Positions 35,936-49,380 of a stretch of 64,000 bases of DNA are shown here, one piece after another; positions within the stretch are counted from its first letter, which is position 1; the number at the start of each line of letters is the position of its first letter. The notes beneath the pieces were generated by a model. The model ran no database searches, was not told where the DNA came from, and worked only from the letters and a program-made list of their open reading frames with translations. The DNA lies in assembly GCA_012934845.2 (NCBI GenBank), contig WNNJ02000965.1, forward strand, positions 1 to 64,000, written 5' to 3'. A program made the translations under genes and the position numbers. The DNA is from Pomphorhynchus laevis (Eukaryota > Acanthocephala > Palaeacanthocephala > Echinorhynchida > Pomphorhynchidae).

Positions 35936-36980
35936 AACAAACTGATTAGTAATTATTTTATTATAATTAATAATTATATTACTAATTCATATTAATAAAT
36001 ATGTATAATAATTATATTACTAATTAATTTATTAATTAATAATTATTAATGATACAAATTTTATGTTAATTTATTTTGTTTATTTGTTTGTTAATTTGTC
36101 TATGTTATGTTAATCTTTATCTAATATTTTTTATAAAATAGAATGTAGATTTTGCTAAAATCAGGTAATTTTAATTACACCGAAATGATTTAATGTTGTA
36201 TTAATGTTTTGCATTTGACTAAATTTTCTAAATTTTTAGCAATTCCATTTAAGTATTTAGCACATTTAATTAATTTAATATTATTAAATTAAAATGTTAG
36301 TGGTTAAATGAATAGTTATATTCGAAATTATATATTTGTTTAGTAATACTAACTTATTAATAATAAATTAATAAGTTATGTAATCATAGGACGCTCACGC
36401 ACTTATTTGCGTATTTAATAAGATGTTAACGTTGTCATATAGCAGTTATTTGTTGTTTCTTGTTCAACCGTCATTGCACTTGAATTTTTAATAATAAAAA
36501 AAGATGACACGTTGCAGAAGTTTGACAGGAAGCGAAAGTTGAAACGATGAATAATTATTTTTAAATTAAGCGTTGACTTTATAAGAAAGCTTTAAATCCA
36601 GTTGTTCATTTAGCAAACTGTTCTTCAATGAAGATGGGAGTATATGGTGATAGCAATGATCTCATTTTATTAATACAATCGTAGAAATGTTTTTATTGCG
36701 TTTATAATTTTTGCATTGCAGAAAATAGTCTAGTAGTTTTACACAACCTACATTTATCGAGTATCTTTGCTTGATAGCTTTTTACTTAGCAAAAAAGAAC
36801 AGAAAAAAGTTGTGCGTAGTAGTCGTTACGCACATACATTTTTTGTATTGCGCAAAACGTTCTTGAGTTTTTTCATATTTATATAATTTTAGAGGAACAC
36901 AGCCTTTTTGAAAGCTGAAAGAAGCATATATTTCTTTTAATATAAATATAAATATGCATTTACTTCACTCGTTGTAATCA

Positions 36981-37110
36981 TTGAACACAAATCAACGTCA
37001 ATGCTGTGAAATCGTAGAACTAACCTTTTACATTTTGTTGGGCCTTGGTGGAGCTGTTACTGCGGTGGACAGCAAAAAGAAGGAGCTCAGCTGGATTGAG
37101 TTTGTTACAC
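36981..37110 (+). other. Possible exon fragment, weakly m-AAA-protease-like
   Basis: A 61-codon frame contains ILLGLGGAVTAVDSKKKELS and SWIEFVTH. The pattern of a hydrophobic helix, short basic linker and E-L/I-S-W-x-E-F-V resembles the N-terminal intermembrane-space region of AFG3L2/paraplegin proteases. The rest of the frame does not fit and no partner exons were found. Treat as a hint only. Confidence 0.15.
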
Positions 37111-37496
37111 ATTGTGTGCTTCCATTCAACTGTTTTTCGGAGCTTCCGCGAACTTCGGATTGTTGAACTGTTATAATCGTTATCGTTAAGTTTCATTTTG
37201 CCAACTCAAGTATTCTAAAGAATGATTGAAGTTTTTCATATGGTAAGATTAAAATTTTATTTAATTTCCTAATTTTCCGATTTTGTTTAAACTCCAATTC
37301 TGTTTTGTTACTAAAAGCATCATTCTGCAAAGCACGTTTTTAAAGAAGTATAAAATACTTTTTATTCAACTTCAATTAAACAGGAAATTAAATAATTAAC
37401 GAGTTCTCGTTAAATTCCAAAAAATACATTTTCAAGGAATTGTAAACGATTTTGTTTTAAAGAGGAACTTTCAGTTTTAAAAAATACTGTTTGAAC

Positions 37497-37740
37497 TTCA
37501 AAGAATTAGATATCACATTTTACATTGATTTTTAAATTTATCAATAAATACATTTTCTTATTTGCAAATATGCCGTTTAATATTTTTAAATTTATTTTCG
37601 CCAAATAAATGTAAATTTATTACATTTAAAGAATTAGATGCCATATTTTACATTGATTTTTAAATTTATCAATAAATACATTTTCTTATTTGCAAATATG
37701 CCGTTTAATATTTTTAAATTTATTTTCGCCAAATAAATGA
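37497..37740. repeat. Recent ~121-bp tandem duplication
   Basis: 37497-37609 and 37618-37738 are almost identical, sharing TTTTACATTGATTTTTAAAT, GCAAATATGCCGTTTAATA and TTTCGCCAAATAAATG. Two copies only. Confidence 0.9.
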
Positions 37741-38329
37741 AAAGACAATTGTTATCGATCTAAAATTCTCTCAATTTTGCAATAAAGGTAATCAACGGCA
37801 ATTTCGCGCTAATTCCTTCTCATATATTTATTATCCATTTATAGAAAATTTCGAGTGCCAAATGTCAGTTTATTTATAATTTAATGCTTTTAATGAGTTC
37901 ATTTTTCAGTTTTTAATTATGTACTTTTCAAATTTTATAATAATTTGGTTTAAGAAATCTTATACTTTTAAGAATTACCAAGAACCTATTTTACATTTTG
38001 TTGTACATTTAATTTTATCTGGAAAGCATCTTTATAATTTAAAATCAAGATTTGTAATATGTAAATTGTAATTTAAAATCAAGACAATTATTGATTGCTG
38101 ATCAGTAAACTCATGATTGGTATTTTTCTTTGGTGTCTAATAATGCGTAATATTGTAGTTGCTTAATCAACTAAAAATATAACGGTACAAATATGTAGAA
38201 TATCCTCAAGTGTTTGACTAAACTTCTAAGCTCATATTTCAAATAAATTAATGAATGAATTTTATTAATAATTTTTTTGGAAAATAATAATAAATTTATT
38301 AATTTTTTTATATTTCAAGACTTAAAATA

Positions 38330-38750
38330 AAAAATGAAATTTAAAATAAAAGTCATATTTATGAATTGACTAATAAATAACAGACGATGTGTCAGAATAA
38401 GGATTAGAGGTCATCAGGAGGAACTGCTATGCTATCAGATTTCATTAAAAAATCATTAAACGTTTCCTCGACTCAACATAGCAGTCGGGTCAAAAATATG
38501 CTAATGACGTATTTCCTCTGATGAAATTAGATTTTTATAAATTAAAAATAATGTCGAATGGAAATTAAACAATTAAATAAATAATAATAAATAATAAATA
38601 ATTGTTATAAGATTTTATATAATTTATATCGATTTATTTGATTTTTTATAATTTATATCAAGTTAAAATAAAAAATGAAATTTAAAATAAAAGTCATATT
38701 TATGAATTGACTAATAAATAACAGACGTTGTTTCATAATAAGGAAAAATA
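38330..38750 (+). repeat. Palindromic MITE-like repeat, one full core and one partial copy
   Basis: The core is at about 38330-38525, with hairpin arms GAACTGCTATGC near 38420 and AACATAGCAG near 38476. A second, 5'-only copy at 38640-38750 repeats ATCAAGTTAAAATAAAAAAT and ATTTATGAATTGACTAATAA. Confidence 0.75.
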
Positions 38751-39125
38751 TTCATATAAATATAAATATTCATAAGTAATTTTAAATTTTAAATATATTA
38801 AATAACAATTAACATTATAAATATATATCAAGTTGTGTTCAAAAAAGTATACTGAAAACGTAACAGGATAAACTTACAATAAATGTTGTGAATATTTTAA
38901 ATGTTTTAAATAATAATTTAAATGTTTTAAATATTTTATTTAAATAAATGTTGTTAAGAATTAATTCTTTCAAACTAAAACTTTTATTGGATTACCGTTC
39001 AGTTTTTTCTAAATATTGGTGATTTTCAAGAATTTATTTTAAGAATTATATCTAATTATCGATTACTTTTATTATTAATTTTTTTTTTATATTTCAAAAT
39101 ATTATTTTCAAATTAGTAGTTACCC

Positions 39126-39745
39126 TCAAATGGGTCTTATAAATGTCAGAGTATAATAGTTTTGTCCATATATCTTCGTTATAATCCTTATTACTAAGTT
39201 GTGATTGAAACTTTTGTAATTTCTCCTCCTTAGCGTCATAGACACTGATTTTGCAATAGATTTCGAAATGTTTGTTCTTATTCTTCTTATACAGTCATCA
39301 TACCCATCTACGTCTTTTGCTGCTAATCTAGAGGCAATCTGCTTAATCACACTGTTTGCTACATGACCTATTCCTCTAAATGTCGATAAAATCATCAAGT
39401 GGAATGCCGCTTGCTCAATTCTTGTAATTCGTTCTGCGTACTTTGCGTTTTATTCCGACTTTTATGGTATGTAAATAGATCAGGCATGCGCACTAAGGAA
39501 TATAAAGGTGCTAAATTGTTGAAGACACACACGTCCATACAGGAACGCCCCAGATATTCCCATATAGCCCATTGCAACAACTATCAGCTCTAGCCTCTCT
39601 ATCTTTCGTAGTAGTCAATCTGTCAAAATCTATAGAATGCGGAACTGGCTGTAATATAGGTTTCTTGGTCACCAGTTTACAGATTCCGTTTAACGGTTTG
39701 ATAATTTCATCGACTACTATATTGTGTATAATGTAACTGAGACCT
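39126..39745 (-). pseudogene. RLE-type LINE 3' end, decayed
   Basis: Minus-strand order: KKPILQPVPHSIDFDR, LTTTKDREARADSCCNGLYG, a broken middle, then ERITRIEQAAF, HLMILSTFRGIGHVANSVI, KQIASRLAAKDVDGYDD and CIRRIRTNISKSIAKSVSM. This is the same endonuclease-side block as at 20.5-21.5 kb: LQPL, ARADI-GFWG, KNEK/RI-IE, STFGGMG, IASKLAEK, then a basic helix. Frame changes occur near 39398. No RT remains. Confidence 0.7.
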
Positions 39746-42700
39746 TCACATAAATTTATTGATTATTTATAAAATAATAAAGACATTAAGCATAAAGACA
39801 TTATGCTTAGTAATGTCTTTATTATTATGTCATTTAATGTCATTATCCTTAGACATTTTTTAGTTTATGGCAATTCGAGAATATCACAAACAATATAATT
39901 TTAAATGCCAATGATAAATTTTTGTTTTAATAAATGATCCCACTAAGAAATCTGTAAAATGTTTTTTATTAAGTTCAACAGCTGCTCGCTTGGTTTTCCA
40001 CGTTATCCCAAACATCATAATTTGGTCATTTATAAAGTACCAACTTTAATGATTTAAATTGACAAATTTAAATTTCATTTAAATTTGTGATTGATAAATA
40101 GCATTTTTATATTTTATGCGATAGAATATTCTTTATATAAATTTAATATTTAAAAATTCTATCATTTTTATAACTAAAATTAAAGAAAATTTGTGACGTT
40201 ATAGTTCGTTTGCTATACTTTATTATTCGGCTTTTAACTTTTGTCCTAGTTGAAAAGTGAGCTTCAAACGCAAGGGGCATCGAAAATGGAACAATTAAAA
40301 AGCATTTTTTAAGTTTACAAATTTTCTCCCTATCGCTAAATGTTATCGGGTGAAACATTTTATATTATAAAATGCTTCACGAGTTATAATATTATATAAA
40401 ATGTAATTATTATAAAATGTTATCCATAAATAATTCTCTCTGATAGAATAATTAAACGATTTCATGAATCATATAGAGTACTTAAAAATACACAACATTA
40501 TCTTTGTAAATCTTCGAATAATCAGTCTTCCCCCTAAAATTTTAATCTGTTTTTATCTAATAATAAATACTAAACCCATAATCTTCTTCCATTTCAAATA
40601 TACAGTTATTACAGGAACGAAAAAGCAGAAATTATCCTTTATTTGATTAAACAAATCCTATATTTCGAAATATAGAATTTTCATCAAATAAAAGATAATT
40701 TCTACTTCGTTCCTGTAATAACTATATGTTTTTTATCTTTTTAAAAGTTTGTCTCCTTCAAAAAATGGCATTGAGGCCAAATTGTTTTCAATCTTTGAGA
40801 TGAATTGATGATGCACGAATAATTTCTTTTAATGTGACATTAATCCAGCTCATTCTGTATTTTTCTTTGAAGTTTGCCAAACTGCTATATCTCAATTGCC
40901 ATCATTAATGCTTAACGTCGCGTGTTTTCATCATTTCGGTTTTTACAAAATTTATTTAACTTTTTGGAAAGTAGTTACAATTGCTTCTTGATAACTTTTA
41001 AGAAACGTAAAACATACAGAGAAATTGATTTCTCTGTAATGGAGGAAAACAATTTTAATGTTTTGATGTTCTTATATTCATTATGGAATTTTTCGAATAT
41101 ACTTGAATATTACATAACATGTAACATGCATAATGTGTTATAAATCAGAATTCATCGTTTGACAAGAGCAAAAATGCTTTAAACATATAGCTGACATGTA
41201 GAGCTAAGCATTTTTGTAAATTGTTCGTATTTAGGATGTATTTTTGAATAGTAAAACGTAGGTATTTTTCATATATACCAGTAAATTAGAGTAGACTGAA
41301 AATTCAGCATGTAATAATTCTTTATAAATCGTTCAATTAATCATGTATCAATATATCATTCATATTAATGATTATAGAATGAACGATAATTAAAGATAAG
41401 AAAGATAATTAAAGGACCGAAACACGAAAGGTAGGCGTAGGCTCACTGCTGATGAGGTCCACCTATGCTGATTGTAGTGTACAGTGCTGCATCTAGGATT
41501 AAAGAATTCACACGAGGATAATTTCTGAAGCCGGCCAAATGATTAATGATTATATTAATAATTAATCTGCTTTCATCTATGAGTTAGTATCGACAAAAAG
41601 TTTTACACTCCACTAAAATCGACAAAAGTTTTACACTCCACTAAAATCGACAAACCGTGAGCATTGCAATTTGTAGTTGCTCTATCATAAAGAGTTAATT
41701 ACAAGCTCTTCGAAATACAATATCTTCATAATTTAAATATTTGGCAGATTTTGTATATGCTAGTTATATTGCATAATTATAATAACAAATCAGTTTGGAC
41801 TTTCATTATCATTTCATAATCCGCATGTCTGGAAAATCCGAGCAACATCGAGTTGGCCGAGTTTTATTATTGAAAATACGCTATTAGATACAAAAGCTTT
41901 GAAAATTCTCAACGGAGTTACACAATGGAAATTATTATCCTTTCGTAGAAATTTTTTGTCGAAAACTCTCTTAATAATTGAGAGCTTTCATGTATTTAGA
42001 AAGAATACGTTGCCAGTAGTGAAGATTACTGTATTTTCATATAATAAAGTATTTAATCTCAAGAGAAAAATGCATTTAATTATTTATATAAATAACGTTT
42101 TTATTTACAGAAAATGCATTATGCAGATATTAATGTTTTAATGCATCCATGTTGTAGACGAAATTAAAATAGCAAATTGTAAATATGTGAATTATTAGTT
42201 GTTTTTTTGACATTTTGCTAATCAATTAAATGCCTAGATCGATACAACGGATATTAAATTTTGATACATACAATTGTGTTAGTGTAGAATGCTCACATTA
42301 CATCAGTTTACGCAACAGAAAATTTTAAGAATGACTAGATTAAACAGTAATTTATTTATTTTTTGAATTTTGGAACAGGATCAGCATACACTAATTTATT
42401 TTAATTTCCGATAATACTAGCAGCAACTAGCGAAATATAAAAATAAATTAGTACTCATTAATCATGCTAAAAAATTTCAAATTTAAAAAAGAATGGATTT
42501 GGTTATTTTTAGTAACTAATTGACTAGCATAATCTAATTGGGTTCATATCAAGCTGAGTGGTTAGAAATTGATCAATTAATGATTTTAGACTTTAAAAAT
42601 AAAATTACGATAACTGCCGATTAAGCTGGCGAATAGCGTCAGCGTATGAATCGGAATTAACAGATTAACTATAATGAGCAATATGCTCTAATAAGGTTCA

Positions 42701-43324
42701 TGGAAGACAGAATTCAGTGAGTTGACGATAGTAATATCCTTAGAAATACGGTGTTCATCATACGAAAATTGCTGAACAGAAAATTGTCAACGGATTATTA
42801 TCGGTAAAAAGTATACCCAAGCTTTCTGTTTCTTAACTTTATAACAATGTAAGCAGGTATCCTAATATTATGATCGATATTATGATCGGTCATAATATCG
42901 ATCATATATATGATCGATATTATTAGTTATATTATTAGTTATATTAGTTATATTATTAGTTATTATATTAGTTATTATTATGATCGATATTAGTGTTCAG
43001 TTATTATCCTATGATGCATATATATGCATCATACGATAATAACTGAACGGACAATTGTCAACGGATTATTATTGGTAAAAATAATACAGGTGTAAGCAGG
43101 TATCCTCGATTAATAGATTCATATTGTAATAAAACCAATTATCGAATTATTCTCAAGTTTTTTTATCTCATATATATTTTTTTCAAATTTATATTTCGTT
43201 TTTATTAAAACTAACTGACTACAATCTTTGATAATGGCAATCTGTGAGCCGCGACATGTGCGACCTTTGTCTGCTAAAATAGTTTTACTGTATTAATAAC
43301 TCTACCTTATGCTTTTTCTGCTAG
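39746..43324. other. AT-rich, no gene; several inverted and tandem repeats
   Basis: No exon could be supported. Structures listed separately are the inverted repeat at 40601-40725, the hammerhead-like words at 41414-41460, and a 26-base tandem pair (ATCGACAAAAGTTTTACACT) at 41589-41650. There is also a direct repeat pair at 42757-42862 and 43027-43105 (AATTGTCAACGGATTATTAT, GTAAGCAGGTATCCT). Confidence 0.55.
40601..40725. repeat. Long inverted repeat (~45-bp arms)
   Basis: The left arm 40601-40647 (CAGTTATTACAGGAACGAA, GAAATTATCCTTTATTTGAT) is nearly perfectly complementary to 40682-40725. The loop itself contains CTATATTTCGAAATATAG. Confidence 0.9.
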
Positions 43325-43439
43325 AGTGATGAGGAGGGCTTTGCAGACAGTTCGACATATTCAGTAGCATCAAATGTGAAAAAGGATTCCTCTTTCAATA
43401 ATTCAAGCAGCAGTATGGAACTTGTAAACATGAACACAG
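43325..43439 (+). CDS. MNK-like kinase exon, N-terminal linker
   Basis: Begins after TTTTTCTGCTAG and ends at G|GTATTT. It encodes SDEEGFADSSTYSVASNV followed by KKDSSFNNSSSSMELVNMNT, a Ser-rich low-complexity linker before the kinase fold. It ends in phase 1 and its last base forms GAT (Asp) with the next exon. The fit of phase and position, not domain content, supports the call. Confidence 0.7.
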
Positions 43440-43688
43440 GTATTTAATTAGATCAGTAAATTATTTAAATAAGTAACAATCAGTAACTCGTTTTAATCAG
43501 ATGGCTTATTTATTCAGTATTCTGAAACTTTTTTAAATATTTGAACAGCCTAGTAAATTACGAATATGTAACCTTGTATTTTATGGATACAAGGATACAA
43601 GGTTAAAATATATACAAATATTTATTTGAAAATATAATATATATTTTATACGTTATATATTTTGCGTTGTCAAAATATGGAGTGCTTT

Positions 43689-43787
43689 CCGTATTGCTTC
43701 AATACAATGATCAAGTTTGATGCTTTTTATAAAGACTCTTTGCCCATCGTGAAAATATACACGAGCATCAAACTTGAAGCAATACGG
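43689..43787. repeat. Inverted repeat in MNK intron 1
   Basis: CCGTATTGCTTC plus CAAGTTTGATGCT (43689-43724, interrupted by 11 bases) pairs with AGCATCAAACTTG and GAAGCAATACGG (43764-43787). A small loss in one arm makes it an imperfect fold-back. Confidence 0.85.
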
Positions 43788-43984
43788 AAACACAAATCGA
43801 TAAAAGATGATGAAATAGAGAAAAACATAAGGCTTAAATAAACTTATTATTATAAATAATAAATAAATTTATTGATTTATGTGTACTCAACCATATTAGA
43901 AAAATACGTATTATGATGTGTATACAATATACAGCATAATAGTCAAACTATATTTCATAAACATATAAGATTAATTTAGATCTT

Positions 43985-44360
43985 CTATAATTTAAATCAA
44001 GTTAAAATAAAAAAAAATGAAATTTAAAATAAACGTCATTTTTATGAATTGACTAATAAATAACAGACGTTGTATCAGAATAAGAATTAGAGGTCATCGG
44101 GAGGAACTGCTATGTTATTAGGTTACGGCCCCTAACTCATCTACCCAACATAGCAGCACGGCCAAATACATGCTAATGATGTATTTCCTCTGAAATAACT
44201 ATCTAGTATCTTATTCTAATGCAAAGTATATTATTTATTATCCATCCATAAAAATTTGCCACTTAAGAGTTTAAATTTATTCTTTATATTATTGTGTGGA
44301 TTTATTATTTTACTATTTTCTGGTGATTGTAGTATTTTTTATAGTAACTTAGATAATAGG
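43985..44360 (+). repeat. Palindromic MITE-like repeat in MNK intron 1
   Basis: Close match to the 3.1-3.5 kb copy, with hairpin arms CTGCTATGTT at 44107-44116 and AACATAGCAG at 44147-44156. It is followed by ATACATGCTAATGATGTATT and the TAAATTTATTCTTTATATTA 3' part. Confidence 0.85.
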
Positions 44361-44386
44361 ATTTTTGGATTAAAACGCTTAATTCC

Positions 44387-44632
44387 ATGTACCCATTAGG
44401 ATTGAATGACGTGGTACAAGGAATTGGCAGAAGTAGTATAGTAAATAATAAACAACTATATTATAATAATCCGGTTAAACGCAAACCAAGAAGTCATGGT
44501 GATAAAAGGAATATGAAAAATAGAGTTAAAAATATTAAAAAAGATATGTATATAAATGAACAATTAGAAATATTAAAACAATTTTTAAGAGATAATAAGC
44601 TAAAAGATCTTTATGTAAATATAAGAAGTTAA
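44387..44632 (+). other. Small basic open frame of unknown nature
   Basis: 81 codons starting MYPLGLNDVVQGIGR, then a Lys/Arg/Asn-rich tail (KRKPRSHGDKRNMKNRVKN). It sits directly after the MITE-like copy and before a 26-bp hairpin, inside an MNK intron. It may be chance or part of a longer repeat; no family recognised. Confidence 0.2.
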
Positions 44633-44680
44633 TATATTATACTAGTTAATGATGGATTTATAGACATGATATGAAATTTT

Positions 44681-44734
44681 TTCTTTATTATTGCAAGCTA
44701 TCGACACAGTGTCGAGATCTTGCAATAATAAAGA
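44681..44734. repeat. Hairpin with ~25-bp arms
   Basis: TTCTTTATTATTGCAAG...TCGACAC is almost exactly complementary to GTGTCGA...CTTGCAATAATAAAGA across a two-base loop. Weaker pairing continues outside (GACATGATAT with ATATCATG). A small-RNA precursor is possible but unsupported. Confidence 0.85.
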
Positions 44735-44853
44735 TTTATATCATGCTTATAAAAACATCAGCAACTAATATGAAGAAAGACATGAATTTTATTTTTATTA
44801 AATGTTTATTCTATACTGGGAAGATGAATAAATTTCTAAATACAAATAAATAA

Positions 44854-46589
44854 AAACAAATAAATGTATACTTAATATATGCTTGCCACCAGTTTAATGA
44901 AACATTGAATTAATATTTTATTTATTTATAAATAGATTAATAAATATTAATAAACATATTAAATATTTATGATTAATAAATCGTATTTCATAATTTAGAT
45001 AATTAAATAATTTACACATATATGATTAATTAATAAAGGCCACACGAATTCAACTCAATCAAAACTGTTTAAATCAGGAAAAAATATGTTTAGATAAGTG
45101 TACTTGGTATTGATAGTTGTTATGGTTTATGTAATTATGCATGTATGACATTTTATTATCTATTCAGGGGGCGACAGAAGAATCACAAGTCACACAAAGT
45201 TAAATCACAGACAAAAATAATTGAAACGTTTTACACGCAAACATAAGAAGGAACAAAAATTGCTTGCTATTTCAGCATTCGAGAGGCTTATCTCGCAAGT
45301 GTCTTCTAGCACAAACGCCTAGCTCCTAAAATTGAGTTTCATTACTATGAAATCCAGTTTCTCATTACTACTATGTTATTTAATCAGTGTGGCCAGTAGT
45401 TACACGACGTCGCTAATATCTCACAATAAGAAGTGACTCATGTTCTATCGTATACCAAACGTTGATCCGAGTTTTATATAAATTCAAATTGTTATTGAAT
45501 TAAAATTTAAGCGTTAAGCAGAAACATTTTTACGTAAATGATAATATTAAGTAAATAACACACCTTTTTTGATAGATAAAAAGTTCTACCTTTTATATAA
45601 ACGACAACCAGCATACATAAATGCTGTACAACTTATTTTTATTTTAGGAACGCTGTATCTCATTGCATTATTTTTATGAATATAAACATAATTTTAGCTT
45701 TTATTAATTGTGTCAAATGAATATATCCGTATCCGAGACGGCGCCCGCGACTGCTCAGAATACTATTTCAAAATAATTACTCTGTTAATATATAGTTTAT
45801 TAAAAGTAAATCATTTGAATAATAAAAAATTGTAATTTAGTATCGTGTGGTTTAACTAATGAGCGTAAACAACGTGTAAGACGAAGACACCGACCTCCTT
45901 CTTTTTCAACTTGTTTTACAGGTATTGCTGCTATTTAAAAACTATGATATTAATTTGAACGTGCAAGTAAAATTATGGGCTATTTGAATTTATTAAATTA
46001 GGAAGAACGCCCATATCTAATCAAATTAATTAATGTTATAACGAGTAATTAATAAAAAATATTCTTTGAGTAAATATTGCGCTTGTGAGCATCCAAAGCA
46101 TTAATTCAGCCCTGATATCAATAAAATACTTTTTGATTAAATCATTTATTTATAAAATTAAAAATATTTATTTATTATAATTTTGTAAATTTACCGGAAC
46201 GAAGAAATTAGTTTTATCCAAAAAATTAGTTTATAATCAAATTTCATTAATTACTGTAGAACAAGTTCTAAAGTTCTATTTTCGAATCTAATTTCTTCGG
46301 TCCTCTAAATTTACAAAACATTTTTTATTAATTAATTTGCAAAAATTAAAAGATAAATAATTAATAGAAATTAAAATAGTAATTAATAGGAAATTAGTAT
46401 GAGCCAATTTCCTATTTAAATTAATAATATTTTTTATTATAATAATTACATAAATTATAAAATATGACGTAATAGAGGTTTGAGAGCATATACACATACA
46501 ATTTTATTTACAACGAACAATTCAACAATACACAATATACTGATGAATTAATTAGCAAACAGATTGGAAACAAATTACAAAATACAAAA
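44854..46589. other. AT-rich intron sequence, nothing recognised
   Basis: No exon, RNA or repeat family seen in this part of MNK intron 1. Confidence 0.5.
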
Positions 46590-49380
46590 ACAAGCTACAA
46601 ACTCGACACAGCCGATTTACACACCGTGGGATATTTTTCACAGTTATCCCAGTATAAAAAGGCTTTGGCTGGCGAACAGTTATGCCACGATGCATCCCCT
46701 CTTCGATACAAAAGTGTTACTCGTGCAACTGCGTGGCTGACAAATGTAGGAGGTGTCGTTGCGCGAGAGCAAATAAACCATGCATCAATTGCTAAGCTCC
46801 AAACTGCCTGCGCAAAACTTAATGGGATCAGGCATCCGGCAATCACGGCAACAACGAGTTTCAAATTGTAACGGAGCTTCAACCCTCGAACGTACGAGCA
46901 TCACACGATCCAGTATCCATGACAGAAATAAATTTGGAAAAATGCTCACTTGACATTGGTGGGTACAATGAAATAATCCAATGGTGCCCAAATATTTTTA
47001 AATTACCGATGTGTGGTGCGAGCAAGGAATTTCTTGTCTGATTACAACATATTTCGATTACTTTAATTAAACAAGACCAGATCGAAATGATCCTTTGAAA
47101 ATGATCACCATGCTATGTCAAATTCTTTTGCAAAGAATTTCGACACGGAAAGTTGACCTAACTAGGAAAACACTGGAACGGATAATACTACTTTGAAGAG
47201 GTGGAAAACTTAATGAGTTACTGGCAGAAGCCCGATTTTTACAAACGTGTTGTGTAAGTGGACTAAAAAGATGGAACTAAGCCCATATTAAATATAAAGA
47301 AGGATATCAATCTTATTTAATCTGGAAAACTTAGCAAAGCATCGCGATAATTAAAACAACGGTCTGGTGGTGGAATATTGTCATTGGGAACGGGAACTGA
47401 TGGTATTACCGTGCTTCAAACGCTAAGGGAGTTTCATTTTATTTGAACGTCGGCTTCTACCAGCCTGTTGCTTAGGGATAGATTGTACGGATGTGCGAAA
47501 CATCATGCCTTACGATTTTATGATTTGACTCCAGATTAAATTATAATAACAGCAAAACGAACACGCGGATCTGCTGGTCCGTCTGGAGTAGAATATGATA
47601 GTTTGAAACACTTTCTTGCATCATTTGGTAATAGATCTTACTTTATAGCCGACAAATTGCGAATTCGCAATTAAGATATCGACTGAATCTATTGAGCCAT
47701 CTCTTCTGTAGGCATATACTATAAGCCGTTTGATTCCATTAAACAAGATGCCTAGAGTCAGACCAATTGGATGGAGTTGGTGACGTAGTGAGGATAATTC
47801 TTGGTCGTACTTTGCTTAATGCATCAAATATGATCTGACAGCAGTGTGTGGGAGTTTGCAACTATGCACGGGACAACGATGCGGTACCGAAATCGCTGTT
47901 TATTCAGTCCGAACAGCGTTTGAAAAATCAGCGGACAATTGTGTGCTATTGTTAGATGCAAGAAACGCATTTAATTGTGTTAACAGAGAAATGGCTCTAA
48001 CATACATGAAATATATATGTCTAGCTTTATCGGCGATATTAAATAACACGTATGATATAATATTGACAGTGAGATTATATATTAATCTTTGGGAATGTGT
48101 CAAGCAGCTTGGCTCATATTATATATACTTCGTAAATCCTACAAGATGCACGCTTCCGACACCCACAACGTAGAGCCGGGGATTAGTTTAAAGCGATTTG
48201 CAGACGATTCCGTATTTATATAAATATGGTGCCAAATACTTAGGAAGCTTTATTGGGATGGGCGAATACGTGAAGTCACGAGTTAAATAAACGGCCGACG
48301 ATTAGAATAAGCTACTTAATTAGTTGATGACATCAATCAACGCATTCTTGACCTACATTCTATTGACAAGGGTCTTTCAACACCAACAGACTTATATATT
48401 CAGAACTTGCAAAACCACAAGCGTTTGGTTTGAAAGCGTTCATTCGCGGCCGTTCGAGCACTTATTACTTCATATTGAACCGATTGGAATTTAAGATCGA
48501 ATACTGATTATACTTTTGTTCAAATTTAGTGGACTCGGAATTTATAACCCAACCCAAAGAGGAAATGTGGATTATGTGAACTCGTAAAGAATGTTTGAGC
48601 TTAATGGGAATAGTTGTCAGCAATCTGTTCTTCTGAATTATCGACGAGATTTGCTAAGCCACATTCTACATTTCAATTTTAGCATATGCGCTCATATTTT
48701 ATCAGATCTCATCAAATCCTCGGAGATCTTGCTTCGATTCTTAAAAACGTCAGTACAACAGGTTCATCGGCATGTCTGAGTCCAGCGTATGATTCAGGGT
48801 GTACATTCCTAACTTTGAGGGAGTTTCAGGATGTTGTTGCAGTGCGATATGGCTGACAAGCCAATCTAATGACAAATAAGTACCCTTGCGATGCCGGATT
48901 TAATATTACTCACCCCCGACTGAAGGATTTAATTTTCATTGTCACAATATTTTAATCGGTGAAAGTTTCTAAATGATTAAGAAAGTTTTCAACTTAATCA
49001 TGTACTTCAATCTGTTGAATTTTGATAACAATACAGCGAGATATGCAAGGGCAGATATTTCTTGCAACGGCCTATTTGGGAATGCTACTAACCAGAACGA
49101 ATAGTGAAAGTTGAGCATGCATCTTTTTATTTGGTTATATTATCGACCACGGATGGATGGGTCTGACAACAAGCAGAGTACTGAAGCAAATATCAAACAG
49201 ATATCATTCATTCAAAGTCATTCTTCGTACATAGATTACATACGAACCCTGCGATCAAGACTATCAACATTAATAGCAAAGGCTATTTTAATGTCAATAA
49301 GGATGAAATCTTACGCATGTCGAAAAGCAGACAACATTGGGGAACAACCAATGACCACACAAAATCATATATAACGTTCT
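46590..49380 (+). pseudogene. RLE-type LINE, near full length but heavily decayed
   Basis: Reading across frames in order, the first landmark is the cysteine motif KCRRCRCARANKPCINC (46742-46792). Then ITAKRTRGSAGPSGVEYDS (about 47550) and LCTGQRCGTEIAVYSVRT with VLLLDARNAFNCVNREM (47860-47995, RT motif with the D in LLDA). RFADDS follows near 48195, then GAKYLGSFIGMGEYVKSRV (48230-48285), ARADISCNGLFGNAT (49040-49085) and YIRTLRSRLSTLIAKAILMS. This is the full order of an RLE LINE family known from many aquatic invertebrates. Stops and frame changes are frequent. It lies in the same orientation as MNK. Confidence 0.85.

Noticed and set aside
36981-37166. Confident AFG3L2/paraplegin exon
   Set aside because: Only one short segment resembles the family; the rest diverges and no neighbouring exons were found.
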